Notes under the pieces: model-generated
Seen by the model: the letters and a program-made list of their open reading frames with translations, nothing else
Told to the model about the DNA's origin: nothing
Databases searched by the model: none
Shown: positions 36,632 through 46,225 of the stretch, in pieces
Position numbering within the stretch: the stretch's first letter is position 1
Layout of the letters: each line of letters starts with the position of its first letter
NCBI RefSeq assembly: GCF_003143935.1
Contig: NZ_QFRX01000001.1
Location: 3,180,627 to 3,244,626, forward strand
DNA length: 64,000 nt
Origin: Streptomyces sp. Act143
Lineage (GTDB): Bacteria > Actinomycetota > Actinomycetes > Streptomycetales > Streptomycetaceae
Reading direction: 5' to 3'
Made by a program: the position numbers and the translations under genes

Positions 36632-37033
36632 ATGGACATCACGCAGGAGCGCACGGCGGACCGGGATCTGCCCTTCGACGTGTTCGCCAAGGCCTGCCCC
36701 TCGCGCGGCACGCTGGAGCACATCACCGGCCGTTGGGGCGCACTCACGCTCGGCGCGCTGCACGAAGGCTCCCTGCGCTTCAACGAGCTGCGCCGCCGCG
36801 TCGACGGGGTGAGCGAGAAGATGCTGTCGCAGACCCTGCACGCACTGGAGCGCGACGGCCTGGTGCACCGCGAGGCGCAGCCCACCAACCCGCCCCGCGT
36901 GGACTACGAACTGACGCCGCTGGGCCACGAGTTGGCCACCCGGCTGCTCGGCCTCATCCACTTCCTGGAGGGCCGGATGGACGACGTGCTCGACGCACGT
37001 CAGCGCTACGACGAGACGCGCGGCGCCCTCTGA
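36632..37033 (+). CDS. HxlR-family winged-helix regulator
   Basis: A 133-residue HxlR protein with the family core [60 protein letters not shown] and [15 protein letters not shown] cysteine at residue 23 (KACPSRGT) lies at the conserved redox-sensing position of this family (as in HypR and YodB), so thiol sensing is plausible. It is divergent from the flavodoxin-like oxidoreductase. Its 3' end overlaps the convergent mutM stop by 28 bases. Confidence 0.88.
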   Translation: MDITQERTADRDLPFDVFAKACPSRGTLEHITGRWGALTLGALHEGSLRFNELRRRVDGVSEKMLSQTLHALERDGLVHREAQPTNPPRVDYELTPLGHELATRLLGLIHFLEGRMDDVLDARQRYDETRGAL

Positions 37034-37866
37034 CACTTCGGGCAGAAGTAGCTCGACCGGTTCATCCACGGCCGCCGGCGCATCGGCGTACCGCACCGCT
37101 TGCAGGGCAGGCCCTCACGGCCGTACGCGTCGAGTGAGCGGTCGAAGTAGCCGGACTCGCCGTTGACGTTGACGTACAGGCTGTCGAAGCTGGTGCCGCC
37201 GACCGCGAGGGCCGCGTTCATCACATCCCTTACATGGCCCAGGAGTTCGGCCGTGCGCGGGCGCGTGAACCCGGCGGTCGGGCGTTCGTAGTGGATGCGG
37301 GCGCGCCAAAGCGCCTCGTCCGCATAGATGTTGCCGACGCCGCTGATCAACGACTGATCCAGCAGGGCCCGTTTGATGGTGCTGCGCTTGCGGCGGAGGT
37401 TCTGGTGGAAGGCCTCGTCGTCGAAGAGCGGGTCCAGCGGATCGCGGGCGATGTGCGCGATGACGTCGGGCAGGCCGTCCTCGGTGTTGTCGTGCAACGA
37501 CAGTCCGCCGAAGGTGCGTTGGTCGACGAAGCGGAGCTCGGTGCCGAGGCCGTCGGCGAAGCGGACGCGGATGCGCAGGTGCTTCTCCTCGGGTGCCTCG
37601 TGCGGCTGGACCAGGAGCTGGCCGCTCATGCCGAGATGGGCGAGGACGGACTGGTTGGTGTCCTCCAGGGGCAGCCACAAGTACTTGCCGCGGCGGCTGG
37701 GGACGCCGATGCGGTGGCCTTTGAGGCGGTGCGTGAAGTCGTCGGCACCGGCGATGTGGCGGCGCACCGCGCGCGGGTGCAGCACCTCGGCCTCGGCGAC
37801 GGCACGATGGGCGACCCACCGCTCCAGACCTCGTCGTACGACCTCTACCTCGGGCAACTCGGGCAT
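37006..37866 (-). CDS. mutM: Formamidopyrimidine-DNA glycosylase (MutM/Fpg)
   Basis: A 286-residue Fpg: [20 protein letters not shown] (catalytic Pro2 after Met removal, Glu3), the lysine loop in [15 protein letters not shown], the helix-two-turn-helix [20 protein letters not shown], and the zinc finger [20 protein letters not shown] then CPKCQR. It removes 8-oxoguanine and formamidopyrimidines and nicks abasic sites. The ATG at 37866 is exact for the family; upstream codons belong to the rnc region. It is last in the run DUF177-rpmF-rnc-mutM. Confidence 0.96.
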   Translation of the reverse strand: MPELPEVEVVRRGLERWVAHRAVAEAEVLHPRAVRRHIAGADDFTHRLKGHRIGVPSRRGKYLWLPLEDTNQSVLAHLGMSGQLLVQPHEAPEEKHLRIRVRFADGLGTELRFVDQRTFGGLSLHDNTEDGLPDVIAHIARDPLDPLFDDEAFHQNLRRKRSTIKRALLDQSLISGVGNIYADEALWRARIHYERPTAGFTRPRTAELLGHVRDVMNAALAVGGTSFDSLYVNVNGESGYFDRSLDAYGREGLPCKRCGTPMRRRPWMNRSSYFCPKCQRAPRVSS

Positions 37867-37939
37867 CGCATCCCCCGGTGTATGAGCCGAGCGCCCGCCC
37901 CGGGGCGGGACGGGCGCTCGGCGTACTGCGCTGTACTTG

Positions 37940-38731
37940 TCAGGCGGAGGCGGACGCCTCGTCGGCACCCGCGGCGGCCTCGGCGGCCTTCGCGGCGGCC
38001 TTGGCGCGCTCGTCCGCCGCGGCCCGGATGGACCGCCAGGCGGACTCGGCGGCCTGCTGCTCCGCCTCCTTCTTGCTGCGGCCGGTGCCGGTGCCGTACG
38101 AGACGCCTCCGACGCGGGCGGCAGCAGTGAAGGTCTTCTCGTGGTCGGGGCCGGTCTCCGAGACCTGGTACTCGGGGACGCCGAGCCCTTCGGTCGCGGT
38201 GAGCTCCTGGAGACTGGTCTTCCAGTCCAGGCCGGCACCGAGGTTGGAGGACTTCTCGATCAGCGGGTCGAAGAGCCGGTGGACGAGTTCGCCCGCCGCG
38301 TCCAGACCCTGGTCGAGATAGACCGCGCCGATCACCGCTTCGAGGGTGTCGGCGAGGATGGACGCCTTGTCCCGGCCGCCCGTGCCCTCTTCACCGCGGC
38401 CGAGCCGGATGAAGGAGCCCAGGTCGAGCCCGCGGCCGACCTCCGCCAGCGCACGAGAATTGACCACCGCGGCCCGCAACTTGGCCAGCTGGCCTTCGGG
38501 CAGGTCGGGGTGGGTGCGGTACAGCGTGTCCGTGACCACGAGGCCGAGGACGGAGTCCCCGAGGAACTCCAGGCGCTCGTTGGTCGGCAGACCGCCGTTC
38601 TCGTACGCGTAGGACCGGTGGGTCAGCGCACGCACCAGAAGGGCGGACTCGAGCTTGTACCCGAGCCGCCCTTCCAACAGCGTGTGGGACGAGGCCGTGT
38701 TCTCCGCAGAGTTCTTCTTCGGCGTGGACAC
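37940..38731 (-). CDS. rnc: Ribonuclease III (AbsB)
   Basis: A 263-residue RNase III. The catalytic signature is [20 protein letters not shown]; a second acidic cluster is [20 protein letters not shown]; the dsRBD is [20 protein letters not shown] to [16 protein letters not shown]. It ends in an alanine-rich tail. In S. coelicolor it is AbsB, needed for antibiotic production through mRNA processing. The GTG at 38731 has GAGAGG 4 bases upstream; the GTG at 38743, 7 bases past the rpmF stop, is an alternative start. Confidence 0.94.
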   Translation of the reverse strand: MSTPKKNSAENTASSHTLLEGRLGYKLESALLVRALTHRSYAYENGGLPTNERLEFLGDSVLGLVVTDTLYRTHPDLPEGQLAKLRAAVVNSRALAEVGRGLDLGSFIRLGRGEEGTGGRDKASILADTLEAVIGAVYLDQGLDAAGELVHRLFDPLIEKSSNLGAGLDWKTSLQELTATEGLGVPEYQVSETGPDHEKTFTAAARVGGVSYGTGTGRSKKEAEQQAAESAWRSIRAAADERAKAAAKAAEAAAGADEASASA

Positions 38732-38750
38732 AGTGCCTCTCACCAGCCGC

Positions 38751-38924
38751 TCAGACCTCGAGGACCTGGCGCTTGTTGTAGGTGCCACAAGACGGGCACG
38801 CGATGTGCTGCTGCTTGGGCTCGTGGCAGCGCTCGCACGCAACCAGGGTGGGGACCGCAGCCTTCCACTGCGACCGGCGGTGGCGCGTGTTGCTGCGCGA
38901 CATCTTCCGCTTCGGAACAGCCAC
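38751..38924 (-). CDS. rpmF: 50S ribosomal protein L32
   Basis: A 57-residue L32: [20 protein letters not shown], then a zinc ribbon CERCHEPK...[12 protein letters not shown] with four cysteines, so the zinc-binding (C+) form. Zur-regulated, cysteine-free paralogues often exist elsewhere in Streptomyces. The GTG at 38924 has AGGAGAAG upstream and the gene starts 2 bases after the DUF177 stop. Confidence 0.96.
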   Translation of the reverse strand: MAVPKRKMSRSNTRHRRSQWKAAVPTLVACERCHEPKQQHIACPSCGTYNKRQVLEV

Positions 38925-38926
38925 GG

Positions 38927-39574
38927 CTACTTCTCCTGCTTCTCGTCGACGCCCGCTTCGGCGCCGCTCATCTCGTCCTTCTCGCCATCTTCGAGTGAAC
39001 CGGCGAGTCCCTGCAGTGCCGCCCAACGGATGTCGACGGCGTCGTGGTGGTGGTCCGGGTCGTCCGCCAGCCGGGCTCCGCACTCGGAGCACAGGCCGGG
39101 GCAGTCGTCCTGGCACACCGGCTGCATCGGCAGGGCAAGCACCACCGCGTCACGCAGCACTGGTTCGAGGTCGAACAGGCCGTCCTCGAGAAAGAGCCTG
39201 TCCTCGTCGTCCTCGGCGTCGTCGTCGGGCTCCGTCGCTTTCGCGCGGCCCCGCTCGTCGGCGTCAGGGTACGAGAACATCTCCTGGAAGTCCGCTTCGA
39301 GAGCGAGCTCGAGCGGCTCCAGACACCTTACGCACTCCCCCTTCGCCTGTGCACGGGCGGTGCCTGTGACAAGCACCCCTTCCATGACCGACTCAAGGCG
39401 GAGTTCGAGCTCCACCGGGGCGCCTTCCGGCACTCCGATGACTCCCGCGATCCCGAGATCCTTGGGAGCGTCGATCTCGCGGGTCAGGCGCTGTTGCGCG
39501 CCGGGCCGCCGCCCCAGCTCGTGTGTGTCGAACACGAGAGGCTTGCGGTGGTCGAGGCGGGCGTTCAGGGCCAT
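38927..39574 (-). CDS. YceD/DUF177 family protein
   Basis: A 215-residue DUF177 protein, [20 protein letters not shown], with the cysteine pairs [18 protein letters not shown] and [19 protein letters not shown] typical of the family. It is almost always coupled to rpmF; in other bacteria and plant plastids homologues affect 23S rRNA accumulation. The C terminus is acidic. It precedes rpmF with a 2-base gap, so co-translation with L32 is likely. Confidence 0.9.
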   Translation of the reverse strand: MALNARLDHRKPLVFDTHELGRRPGAQQRLTREIDAPKDLGIAGVIGVPEGAPVELELRLESVMEGVLVTGTARAQAKGECVRCLEPLELALEADFQEMFSYPDADERGRAKATEPDDDAEDDEDRLFLEDGLFDLEPVLRDAVVLALPMQPVCQDDCPGLCSECGARLADDPDHHHDAVDIRWAALQGLAGSLEDGEKDEMSGAEAGVDEKQEK

Positions 39575-39706
39575 TCCTGCTTTCGATCTTCGAGCTCAGA
39601 GGGACGCTGCCCTTCGGTGTTCCCGGGCAGCGTTGATCGCGGACGTACGCGCGACCGAAGAGCCAGGATACTGGACCTTTCGCTCACGGCCCAATCCGGT
39701 GGTCCC

Positions 39707-40759
39707 TTACTGGCCGCGACCCTGTTCGTAGGCCCTCAGCTGCTCCGGCGTGATCATGCCGGTGTCGAAGAGGCTGGTCTCGTCGAGGGCGTACGACTGC
39801 TGGGCGTGCTGCGCCTGCTGGACCTGCTGCGCCTGTCCGGCGTCGTAGGGGGCCTGCTGGGTGTCGTAGCCCTGGTACGCGTACGGGTCGGCCTGCTGGT
39901 AGCCGTAGGGGTCCTGCTGCTGGGCGTAGGCCGGCTGCTGCGGGTAGCCGCCGTAGGTGTCCTGCTGCGGGTAGCCGTAGGCGGGCTGCTGGTCGTACTG
40001 CTGCTGTTGCGGTACGGCCGCGGCGGCCGAGGCGTCCTGCTCGGCCAGGGCCGCGAGGTCGGCGAGGTAGTCGGCGTCGCTGGAGTGCTGGACGGTGCTG
40101 TCGTCGTCGGCGAGGGCGCCGAGATCGTCGGTGGCGATCCGGCCGTGCAGCTTGGCGCGGCCCTTGCCGACGGCCTCCAGGGTCTTGGCGAGGACCGCCT
40201 CGAAGGCGCCGAGCTTGGTGTCGACGTAGGCGTCGGCGTCGCGGCGCAGGGTCTCGGGGTCGTGGCTGCGCTCGGGGGCGTCCTCGTCCTCGTAGCCCTG
40301 CTCGTCCAGGCCCGGGCCGGTGCCGAGGAGCTTCTCGCGGCCACGGCCGACCGAGCCGAGGGTCTTGGTGAGGACGACCTCGAAGTTGGCCAGCTTGGAG
40401 TCGACGTAGTCGTCGGCCTCGGCGCGGACCTCCTCCGCCTCCCGGCGGGCCTCGTTCAGGATGCGGTCGGCCTCGGCCTGGGAGCGGCGGGCGACCTCGG
40501 TGTCGGAGATCAGGGAGCCGCGCTCGGCGTGCGCGCCGGAGATGATCCGCTCGGCCTCCTGGCGGGCCTGCTCGACCATCGACTCGCGGTCGCCGATCAG
40601 CTCCTGGGCCTGGGCGAGGGAGTCGGGCAGAGCGGCCCGGACCTCTTCCAGCATGGCGAGCAGTTCGGCGCGGTTGACCACGCACGAGGCCGACATGGGC
40701 ATGGACCGGGCGCCGGAGACCGCGGCGACGATCTCGTCGAGCTTCTTCTGCACGTCCAC
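39707..40759 (-). CDS. DivIVA-like coiled-coil protein with internal duplication
   Basis: A 350-residue protein, starting at GTG 40759. Residues about 35-140 form a long coiled coil (LAQAQELIGDRESMVEQARQ, EADRILNEARREAEEVRAEA). A segment near 118-144 (YVDSKLANFEVVLTKTLGSV) is repeated exactly 60 residues later at 178-204 (YVDTKLGAFEAVLAKTLEAV). The C-terminal third is a Q/Y/P/G-rich low-complexity tail with PQQ-Y-GG-Y repeats, and ends EQLRAYEQGRGQ. It resembles the cell-division-initiation/DivIVA-like proteins found beside coaD in Streptomyces; true DivIVA is elsewhere. Probably membrane- or division-associated; no enzymatic motif. Confidence 0.75.
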   Translation of the reverse strand: MDVQKKLDEIVAAVSGARSMPMSASCVVNRAELLAMLEEVRAALPDSLAQAQELIGDRESMVEQARQEAERIISGAHAERGSLISDTEVARRSQAEADRILNEARREAEEVRAEADDYVDSKLANFEVVLTKTLGSVGRGREKLLGTGPGLDEQGYEDEDAPERSHDPETLRRDADAYVDTKLGAFEAVLAKTLEAVGKGRAKLHGRIATDDLGALADDDSTVQHSSDADYLADLAALAEQDASAAAAVPQQQQYDQQPAYGYPQQDTYGGYPQQPAYAQQQDPYGYQQADPYAYQGYDTQQAPYDAGQAQQVQQAQHAQQSYALDETSLFDTGMITPEQLRAYEQGRGQ

Positions 40760-40817
40760 CGTGTGCTCGCCACTCTCTACCGATGTGTTGGAGACGGACG
40801 GGACGACTGTAGCCCCA

Positions 40818-41327
40818 TCAGTCCTTGCGCAGGCGCTCGTTGAGGGCCCGCAGCACGACCGGCGGGACGAGGTGGGCGATGTCGCCGCCCCAGGTCGCGA
40901 CCTCCTTGACGAGCGAGGAGGACAGGAAGCTGTAGGTGGGGTTGGTGGGGACGAACAGGGTCTCCACGCCGGACAGCCCGTTGTTCATCTGGGCCATCTG
41001 GAGTTCGTAGTCGAAGTCGCTGACCGCGCGCAGGCCCTTGACGATCGCGGGGATGTCGCGCTGCTTGCAGTAGTCGACGAGGAGGCCGTGGAAGGACTCG
41101 ACCCTGACGTTGCCGTATTCGGCGGTGACCTCGCGGATCAGCTCGATCCGCTCGTCGACCTCGAACAGGCCCTTCTTGGACTTGTTGATCATCACCGCGA
41201 CATAGACCTCGTCATACAGACGGGAGGCGCGGGAAATGATGTCGAGATGTCCGTTGGTGATCGGGTCGAACGACCCGGGACAGACGGCGCGGCGCACTTG
41301 AGATCCCTCGCTCTCCGGTCCGGTCAT
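40818..41327 (-). CDS. coaD: Phosphopantetheine adenylyltransferase CoaD
   Basis: A 169-residue nucleotidyltransferase: [20 protein letters not shown] with the T/HxGH motif, and [20 protein letters not shown]. It transfers AMP to 4'-phosphopantetheine, the penultimate step of CoA synthesis. The ATG at 41327 overlaps the rsmD stop (ATGA), the usual rsmD-coaD coupling. Length agrees with the family (about 160). Confidence 0.96.
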   Translation of the reverse strand: MTGPESEGSQVRRAVCPGSFDPITNGHLDIISRASRLYDEVYVAVMINKSKKGLFEVDERIELIREVTAEYGNVRVESFHGLLVDYCKQRDIPAIVKGLRAVSDFDYELQMAQMNNGLSGVETLFVPTNPTYSFLSSSLVKEVATWGGDIAHLVPPVVLRALNERLRKD

Positions 41328-41911
41328 CGTGCGTCTTCGCACGTAGAGGCGGCGCGACCGTACCAAAACGTTCCCTCGCCGTAACGACGGGACCGGAGCG
41401 CTTCAAAACCCTCCGGCCACCCGAATTCCCCGCCTCTGGTGCTGCGCTCCACGGTGACGAGCGCCTCCGCCGCGAGCCAGCCCCCCGAGCGGAGTGTGAG
41501 GAGAATCTCCCGAAGATCGTGATCTGTGACTCGGTACGGCGGGTCGAGGAAGACGATGTCGTACGGCTCGGCCGACGCCGGTTGCTGAATGATCTGTTCC
41601 GCTTTGCCCGCCCGCACCTCGGCGCCGGGGAGGCCGATCGCCTTCACGTTCTCGCGGATGACGCGGGCGGCACGGGCGTCCGCCTCCACGAGGAGGGTGT
41701 GGCTCGCGCCGCGGGAGAGGGCTTCGAGGCCGACCGCGCCTGATCCGGCGTAGAGGTCCAGGACCCGTTCGCCCTCCAGGGGGCCGCCCAGGAGGGACTG
41801 CCAGGTGGAGAAGAGGCCCTCGCGTGCGCGGTCGGAGGTGGGGCGGGTGCCGGTCCCTGGCGGGACGGCCAGGCGGCGACCGCCGGCTGCGCCGGCGATT
41901 ACGCGGGTCAT
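41324..41911 (-). CDS. rsmD: 16S rRNA (guanine966-N2)-methyltransferase RsmD
   Basis: A 195-residue methyltransferase: [23 protein letters not shown] motif [20 protein letters not shown] and catalytic [14 protein letters not shown] (DPPY). It methylates G966 of 16S rRNA. ATG at 41911; a repeat-like intergenic element separates it from recG. Confidence 0.95.
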   Translation of the reverse strand: MTRVIAGAAGGRRLAVPPGTGTRPTSDRAREGLFSTWQSLLGGPLEGERVLDLYAGSGAVGLEALSRGASHTLLVEADARAARVIRENVKAIGLPGAEVRAGKAEQIIQQPASAEPYDIVFLDPPYRVTDHDLREILLTLRSGGWLAAEALVTVERSTRGGEFGWPEGFEALRSRRYGEGTFWYGRAASTCEDAR

Positions 41912-41949
41912 CGTTGGTCCTTGTTTCGTGAGCGGCTTCAGGTTTCAGT

Positions 41950-42013
41950 GTGGCTGGTCGCGCCCGCGCGGCGGTAGCCGCATATGGATTACAGCCCCGC
42001 GCCCCTAGGGCGC
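41950..42013. repeat. Streptomyces interspersed repeat-like element downstream of recG
   Basis: Begins with GTGGCTGGTCGCGC (41950-41963, shared with the smc hinge segment), continues through GCGGCGGTAGCCGCATAT and ends with GCCCCGCGCCCCTAGGGCGCC. The final GCGCCC-CTA-GGGCGC (41999-42013) is a short hairpin only 6 bases past the recG stop, and GCGGCGGTAGCCGC contains a smaller stem. It may act as the recG terminator. Confidence 0.6.
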
Positions 42014-42018
42014 CTTCC

Positions 42019-44229
42019 TCACCCCTTTTCCAAGTACTGCTCTCTCTCCTCGTCCAAGAGGGCGTCCAATGCCGTGCGCAGGCCCGGAAGGTTCGCCAGC
42101 TCCGGGTCGGCCTCCACCACCGCCACGGCCTCCTCCCGCGCCTCCGCGATGACCTCCTCGTCCTCGATGACGGCGAGGACCTTCAGGGAGGTGCGGGCGC
42201 CCGACTGGGCCTGGCCGAGGACGTCGCCCTCGCGGCGCTGTTCGAGGTCGATGCGGGACAGCTCGAAGCCGTCCAGCGTCGACGCCACCGCGTTCAGCCG
42301 CTGGCGGGCCGCGCTCGCCTCCGGCATCTCCGTGACCAGGAGGCACAGGCCCGCCGCGGAGCCGCGGCCCACCCGGCCGCGGAGCTGGTGGAGCTGGGAG
42401 ACGCCGAAGCGGTCGGCGTCCATGATCACCATGGCGGTGGCGTTGGGGACGTTGACCCCGACCTCGATGACCGTGGTGGCGACCAGGACATGGGTCTCGC
42501 CGGCGGCGAAGCGGCGCATGACCGCGTCCTTGTCGTCGGGGTGCATACGGCCGTGCAGCACCTCGACCCGCAGGCCCTTCAGCGGGCCCTTGGTGAGCTG
42601 GTCGGCCACCTCCAGGACGGCCAGCGGCGGGCGCTTCTCCGCCTCGTCCTCGGCGGACCTGCGGGCCTTCTTGGGGTCGGCGGGTTCGTCGATGGCGTCG
42701 CCGATGCGGGGGCAGACGACGTACCCCTGATGGCCGTTCTCCACCTCCTCGCGCACGCGTTCCCAGGCGCGGGCCAGGAAGTGGGGCTTGTCGGCGGCCG
42801 GCACGACATGGCTGGCGATCGGGGAGCGGCCGGCCGGGAGCTGGTCGAGGACCGAGGTCTCCAGGTCGCCGAAGACCGTCATCGCGACCGTGCGCGGGAT
42901 GGGGGTGGCCGTCATCACGAGGAGGTGCGGCGGCTGCTTGCCCTTACCGCGCAGCGCGTCCCGCTGCTCCACGCCGAAGCGGTGCTGTTCGTCGACGACG
43001 ACCAGGCCGAGGTCATGGAACTGCACCTTGTCCTCGATCAGCGCGTGCGTGCCGATGACGATGCCGGCCTCGCCGGTGACGAGGTCGAGCAGTGCCTGCT
43101 TCCGCGCGGCCGTTCCCATGGACCCGGTCAGCAGCACCACCTTGGTGGCGTGCTCGGCGCCGCCGAGCATCCCGCCCTCGGCCAGCTCGCCCATCATCTC
43201 CACGATCGAGCGGTGGTGCTGCTGCGCGAGGACCTCGGTGGGCGCGAGCATGGCGGCCTGGCCGCCCGCGTCGACGGTGGCGAGCATGGCGCGCAGGGCG
43301 ACCATCGTCTTCCCGCTTCCCACCTCTCCCTGCAGCAGCCGGTGCATCGGATGCTCGGTGGCCAGGTCGTCGAAGATCTCCTTGGAAACCTTCTGCTGGC
43401 CCTCGGTGAGGGTGAAGGGGAGGCGGTCGTCGAAGGCCGACAGGAGGCCGTCCGGCTGGGGGCGCCGGGCCACCGCCGGGAGCTGGGCGTCGGCGTGGCG
43501 GCGGCGGGCGAGGGCGACCTGGAGGACGAAGGCCTCGTCCCACTTGAGGCGGGAGCGGGCGTCCTCGATGTCGGCCTTGGTGTGCGGGCGGTGGATCTTG
43601 AGGAGGGCCTCGGGGAGCGAGACCAGGCCGCGGCCCTCGCGGAGGGAGTCCGGGAGCGGGTCGACCGCCTCCTGGGCGCTCGGCAGGACCGTCTGCACGG
43701 CCTTGCCGATCTTCCAGGACTCCAGCTTGGCCGTCGCCGGGTAGAGGGGAATCAGGGCGCCGGCCCAGGTCTCGACGGTCTCGTCCGAGTCGCCGCGCAG
43801 CAACTCGTACGCCGGATGCGCCAGTTGCAGGCGGCGGTTGAAGACGGAGACCTTGCCCGCGAACATCGCGCGGGTGCCCGGCAGGAGTTCCTTGTGGGGC
43901 TTGTGGACGCCGGCGCCGAAGAAGACCAGTTGGAGGCGGCCGTTGCCGTCCGTGATGGTCACTTCGAGGCGCTGGCCCTTGCCGCGCGGGGCCTTGGCGG
44001 AGGCGAAGGTGTGCAGCCGGGCGTCGGCGACCATCGCCACCACCGTGACGTGCTCGTCCATGGGGAGGTCGGCCAGGTGGGTGAGCTGGCCCCGCTCCTC
44101 GTATCTGCGCGGGTAGTGGTGCAGGAGGTCGCCGACGGTGTGCAGGCCGAGATGCTCGGCCATCACCTTCGCGGTGGGTGGGCCGAGCACCTTTTTCAGT
44201 GGTTCTTCGAGCGCGGGCACGAGATCCAT
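42019..44229 (-). CDS. recG: ATP-dependent DNA helicase RecG
   Basis: A 736-residue RecG. The wedge/OB domain covers the first 260 residues (LGLHTVGDLLHHYPRRYEER, RLEVTITDGNGRLQLVFFGA); the helicase core has Walker A LLQGEVGSGKTMVALRAMLA, DEQHRFG (the DExH box), VMTATPIPRT, and motif VI QLHQLRGRVGRGSAAG. It reverses stalled forks and processes recombination intermediates. The ATG at 44229 gives a family-length N terminus, MDLVPALEEPLKKVLGPP. Confidence 0.96.
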   Translation of the reverse strand: MDLVPALEEPLKKVLGPPTAKVMAEHLGLHTVGDLLHHYPRRYEERGQLTHLADLPMDEHVTVVAMVADARLHTFASAKAPRGKGQRLEVTITDGNGRLQLVFFGAGVHKPHKELLPGTRAMFAGKVSVFNRRLQLAHPAYELLRGDSDETVETWAGALIPLYPATAKLESWKIGKAVQTVLPSAQEAVDPLPDSLREGRGLVSLPEALLKIHRPHTKADIEDARSRLKWDEAFVLQVALARRRHADAQLPAVARRPQPDGLLSAFDDRLPFTLTEGQQKVSKEIFDDLATEHPMHRLLQGEVGSGKTMVALRAMLATVDAGGQAAMLAPTEVLAQQHHRSIVEMMGELAEGGMLGGAEHATKVVLLTGSMGTAARKQALLDLVTGEAGIVIGTHALIEDKVQFHDLGLVVVDEQHRFGVEQRDALRGKGKQPPHLLVMTATPIPRTVAMTVFGDLETSVLDQLPAGRSPIASHVVPAADKPHFLARAWERVREEVENGHQGYVVCPRIGDAIDEPADPKKARRSAEDEAEKRPPLAVLEVADQLTKGPLKGLRVEVLHGRMHPDDKDAVMRRFAAGETHVLVATTVIEVGVNVPNATAMVIMDADRFGVSQLHQLRGRVGRGSAAGLCLLVTEMPEASAARQRLNAVASTLDGFELSRIDLEQRREGDVLGQAQSGARTSLKVLAVIEDEEVIAEAREEAVAVVEADPELANLPGLRTALDALLDEEREQYLEKG

Positions 44230-44299
44230 TGCACACCACCCCACTGACAATGCCGTATACGTCTTGCGAAACCCCTGGTCAGGCGGGCTGTTCGGGCTC

Positions 44300-44305
44300 T
44301 AGGAT
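44300..44305 (+). promoter_or_regulatory. Candidate -10 element for the hsp90-TPR operon
   Basis: TAGGAT at 44300-44305 matches a Streptomyces -10 hexamer 94 bases upstream of the HSP90-family start, in the 169-base gap divergent from recG. No consensus -35 is seen at 16-18 bases, so this is weak. Confidence 0.25.
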
Positions 44306-44398
44306 GGCGCGCCTCCGGCCATCCCTCCGCGGTCACCGCCCCACCGGGACCGCCCGACCCCGCGCCGTAGACCGTCCCCCGCCCACGGCGCCGTTGCG

Positions 44399-46225
44399 AT
44401 GGACTCCCAGACCTCACAGGCATCCCAGGCTTCCCCGTCACCGCACACCTTCCAGGTCGACCTGCGCGGTCTGGTGGACCTGCTCTCCCACCACCTCTAC
44501 TCCAGTCCCAAGGTCTACCTCCGCGAGCTGCTCCAGAACGCCGTGGACGCCATCACCGCCCGGCGGGCCGGACAGCCGGGCGCCCCGGCGACGGTGCGGC
44601 TGTACGCCGAGGGCGGCACCCTGCGGGTCGAGGACTCCGGTGTGGGGCTCACCGAGACGGACGTGCACGACCTGCTGGCGACCATCGGCCGCAGTTCGAA
44701 GCGGGCCGAGGGCATCCAGGAGGTGCGGTCCGACTTCCTCGGGCAGTTCGGCATCGGGCTGCTCGCCTGTTTCGTGGTGGCCGAGCGGATCCGGGTCGTC
44801 AGCCGCAGCGCCCGTACGCCGGACGCGGCACCGGTGGAGTGGACGGCGAGCGACGACGGGTCGTACACCGTGCGCACCCTGGCGCCCGAGGCCCGGCCCG
44901 AGCCCGGCACCACCGTGCACCTGACGGCGCGGGCGGGGGCCGGGGAGTGGCTGGCGCCGGAGCAGGTCCTGCGGCTCGCGCGGGACTTCGGCGCGCTGCT
45001 GCCGTACGACGTACGCGTGAACGGCGAGGCGGTCACCGATCTGCCCGCGCCCTGGGACCGGTCGTACCCCTCCCCCGCCGGCCGGAGGGTGGCCCTGGCG
45101 CGGCACTGCCACGACCTGTTCGGGTTCACTCCGCTGGACTCGATCGAGCTGAACGTGCCGCTGGCGGGCGTCCGCGGGGTGGCGTACGTCCTGCCGTCGG
45201 CGGTCAGTCCGGCGCAGCGGGCCACGCATCGCGTCCACCTCAAGGGCATGCTGCTGACCGAGCGGGCCGAACAGCTGCTGCCGGACTGGGCGTTCTTCGT
45301 GCGGTGCGTGCTCGACACCGACAGCCTGCGGCCGACGGCCTCGCGCGAGGCGCTGTACGAGGACGAGACGCTGGCCGCGGTGCGGGAGGCGCTCGGCGAG
45401 CGCGTCCGGTCCTGGCTGACCGGGCTCGCGGCCGGGGACCCGGAGCGGCTGGCGGCGTTCCTGTCGGTGCACCACCTGGGGGTGAAGGCGCTGGCGCGGC
45501 ACGACGCGGAGATGCTGCGCACGATGCTGCCGTGGCTGCCGTTCGAGACGACCGACGGGCAGCTGTCCCTGGAGGAGTTCGCGCGGCGGCACCCGGTCGT
45601 GCACTTCACGCGGACCGTCGAGGAGTTCCGGCAGGTCGCGCCGATCGCGTCCGCGCAGGGCATCGGGGTGGTCAACGGCGGTTACACCTACGACGGCGAC
45701 CTGGTCCAGGCGCTGCCCTCGGTGCGGCCGGGGACGGCGGTGGCGGAGCTGGACGCGGACACCGTGACCGCGCATCTGGACGCCGTCGACCCGGCGGAGG
45801 AACTGGCGCTGGCCGGCTTCCTGGCCGCCGCGCGGGCCACGCTCGACCCGCTGGGCTGCGATGTCGTGCTGCGCGCCTTCCACCCGCTCACCGTGCCCGC
45901 GCTGCACCTGGACGACCGCGCGGCCCGCCACGAGCAGGCCCGCGCCGACGCCGAGGCGCAGGCGGACGACCTGTGGGCGGGCATCCTCGGCTCGCTGCGC
46001 GGCACCGCCCCGCGCGCGCGTCTGGTGCTCAACCACCTCAACCCGCTGATCCGGCGGATCAGTTCGCTGCGCGGACCGGAACTGATCGGCACCGCCACGG
46101 AGTCCCTGTACGGGCAGGCGCTGCTGATGGCGCAGCGGCCGCTCAGGCCCGCGGACTCGGCGCTGCTGAACCGGGCCTTCATCGGCCTGCTGGAGTGGGC
46201 CACGAACGGCGAGGAGGGGCACTGA
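44399..46225 (+). CDS. HSP90-family GHKL ATPase
   Basis: A 608-residue HSP90/HtpG-like protein. The N-terminal Bergerat fold is intact: N box VYLRELLQNAVDAI (Glu43, Asn47), G1 LRVEDSGVGLT (Asp79) and G2 LGQFGIGLLACFVV. The middle domain keeps the HtpG block LLPDWAFFVRCVLDTDSLRP followed by TASREAL, including the arginine that contacts ATP. The C-terminal 150 residues diverge. It ends NGEEGH, with no MEEVD-like tail. It overlaps the following TPR gene by one base (TGATG), so the pair is translated together. Length fits HtpG (about 620), but the sequence is well diverged, so I call it a paralogous HSP90 rather than housekeeping HtpG. Client unknown. Confidence 0.88.
   Translation: MDSQTSQASQASPSPHTFQVDLRGLVDLLSHHLYSSPKVYLRELLQNAVDAITARRAGQPGAPATVRLYAEGGTLRVEDSGVGLTETDVHDLLATIGRSSKRAEGIQEVRSDFLGQFGIGLLACFVVAERIRVVSRSARTPDAAPVEWTASDDGSYTVRTLAPEARPEPGTTVHLTARAGAGEWLAPEQVLRLARDFGALLPYDVRVNGEAVTDLPAPWDRSYPSPAGRRVALARHCHDLFGFTPLDSIELNVPLAGVRGVAYVLPSAVSPAQRATHRVHLKGMLLTERAEQLLPDWAFFVRCVLDTDSLRPTASREALYEDETLAAVREALGERVRSWLTGLAAGDPERLAAFLSVHHLGVKALARHDAEMLRTMLPWLPFETTDGQLSLEEFARRHPVVHFTRTVEEFRQVAPIASAQGIGVVNGGYTYDGDLVQALPSVRPGTAVAELDADTVTAHLDAVDPAEELALAGFLAAARATLDPLGCDVVLRAFHPLTVPALHLDDRAARHEQARADAEAQADDLWAGILGSLRGTAPRARLVLNHLNPLIRRISSLRGPELIGTATESLYGQALLMAQRPLRPADSALLNRAFIGLLEWATNGEEGH

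Noticed and set aside
44839..46224. The in-frame 462-codon upstream extension of the TPR gene
   Set aside because: It lies inside hsp90 in another frame; the ATG at 46225 has a Shine-Dalgarno and the overlap typical of coupled genes.
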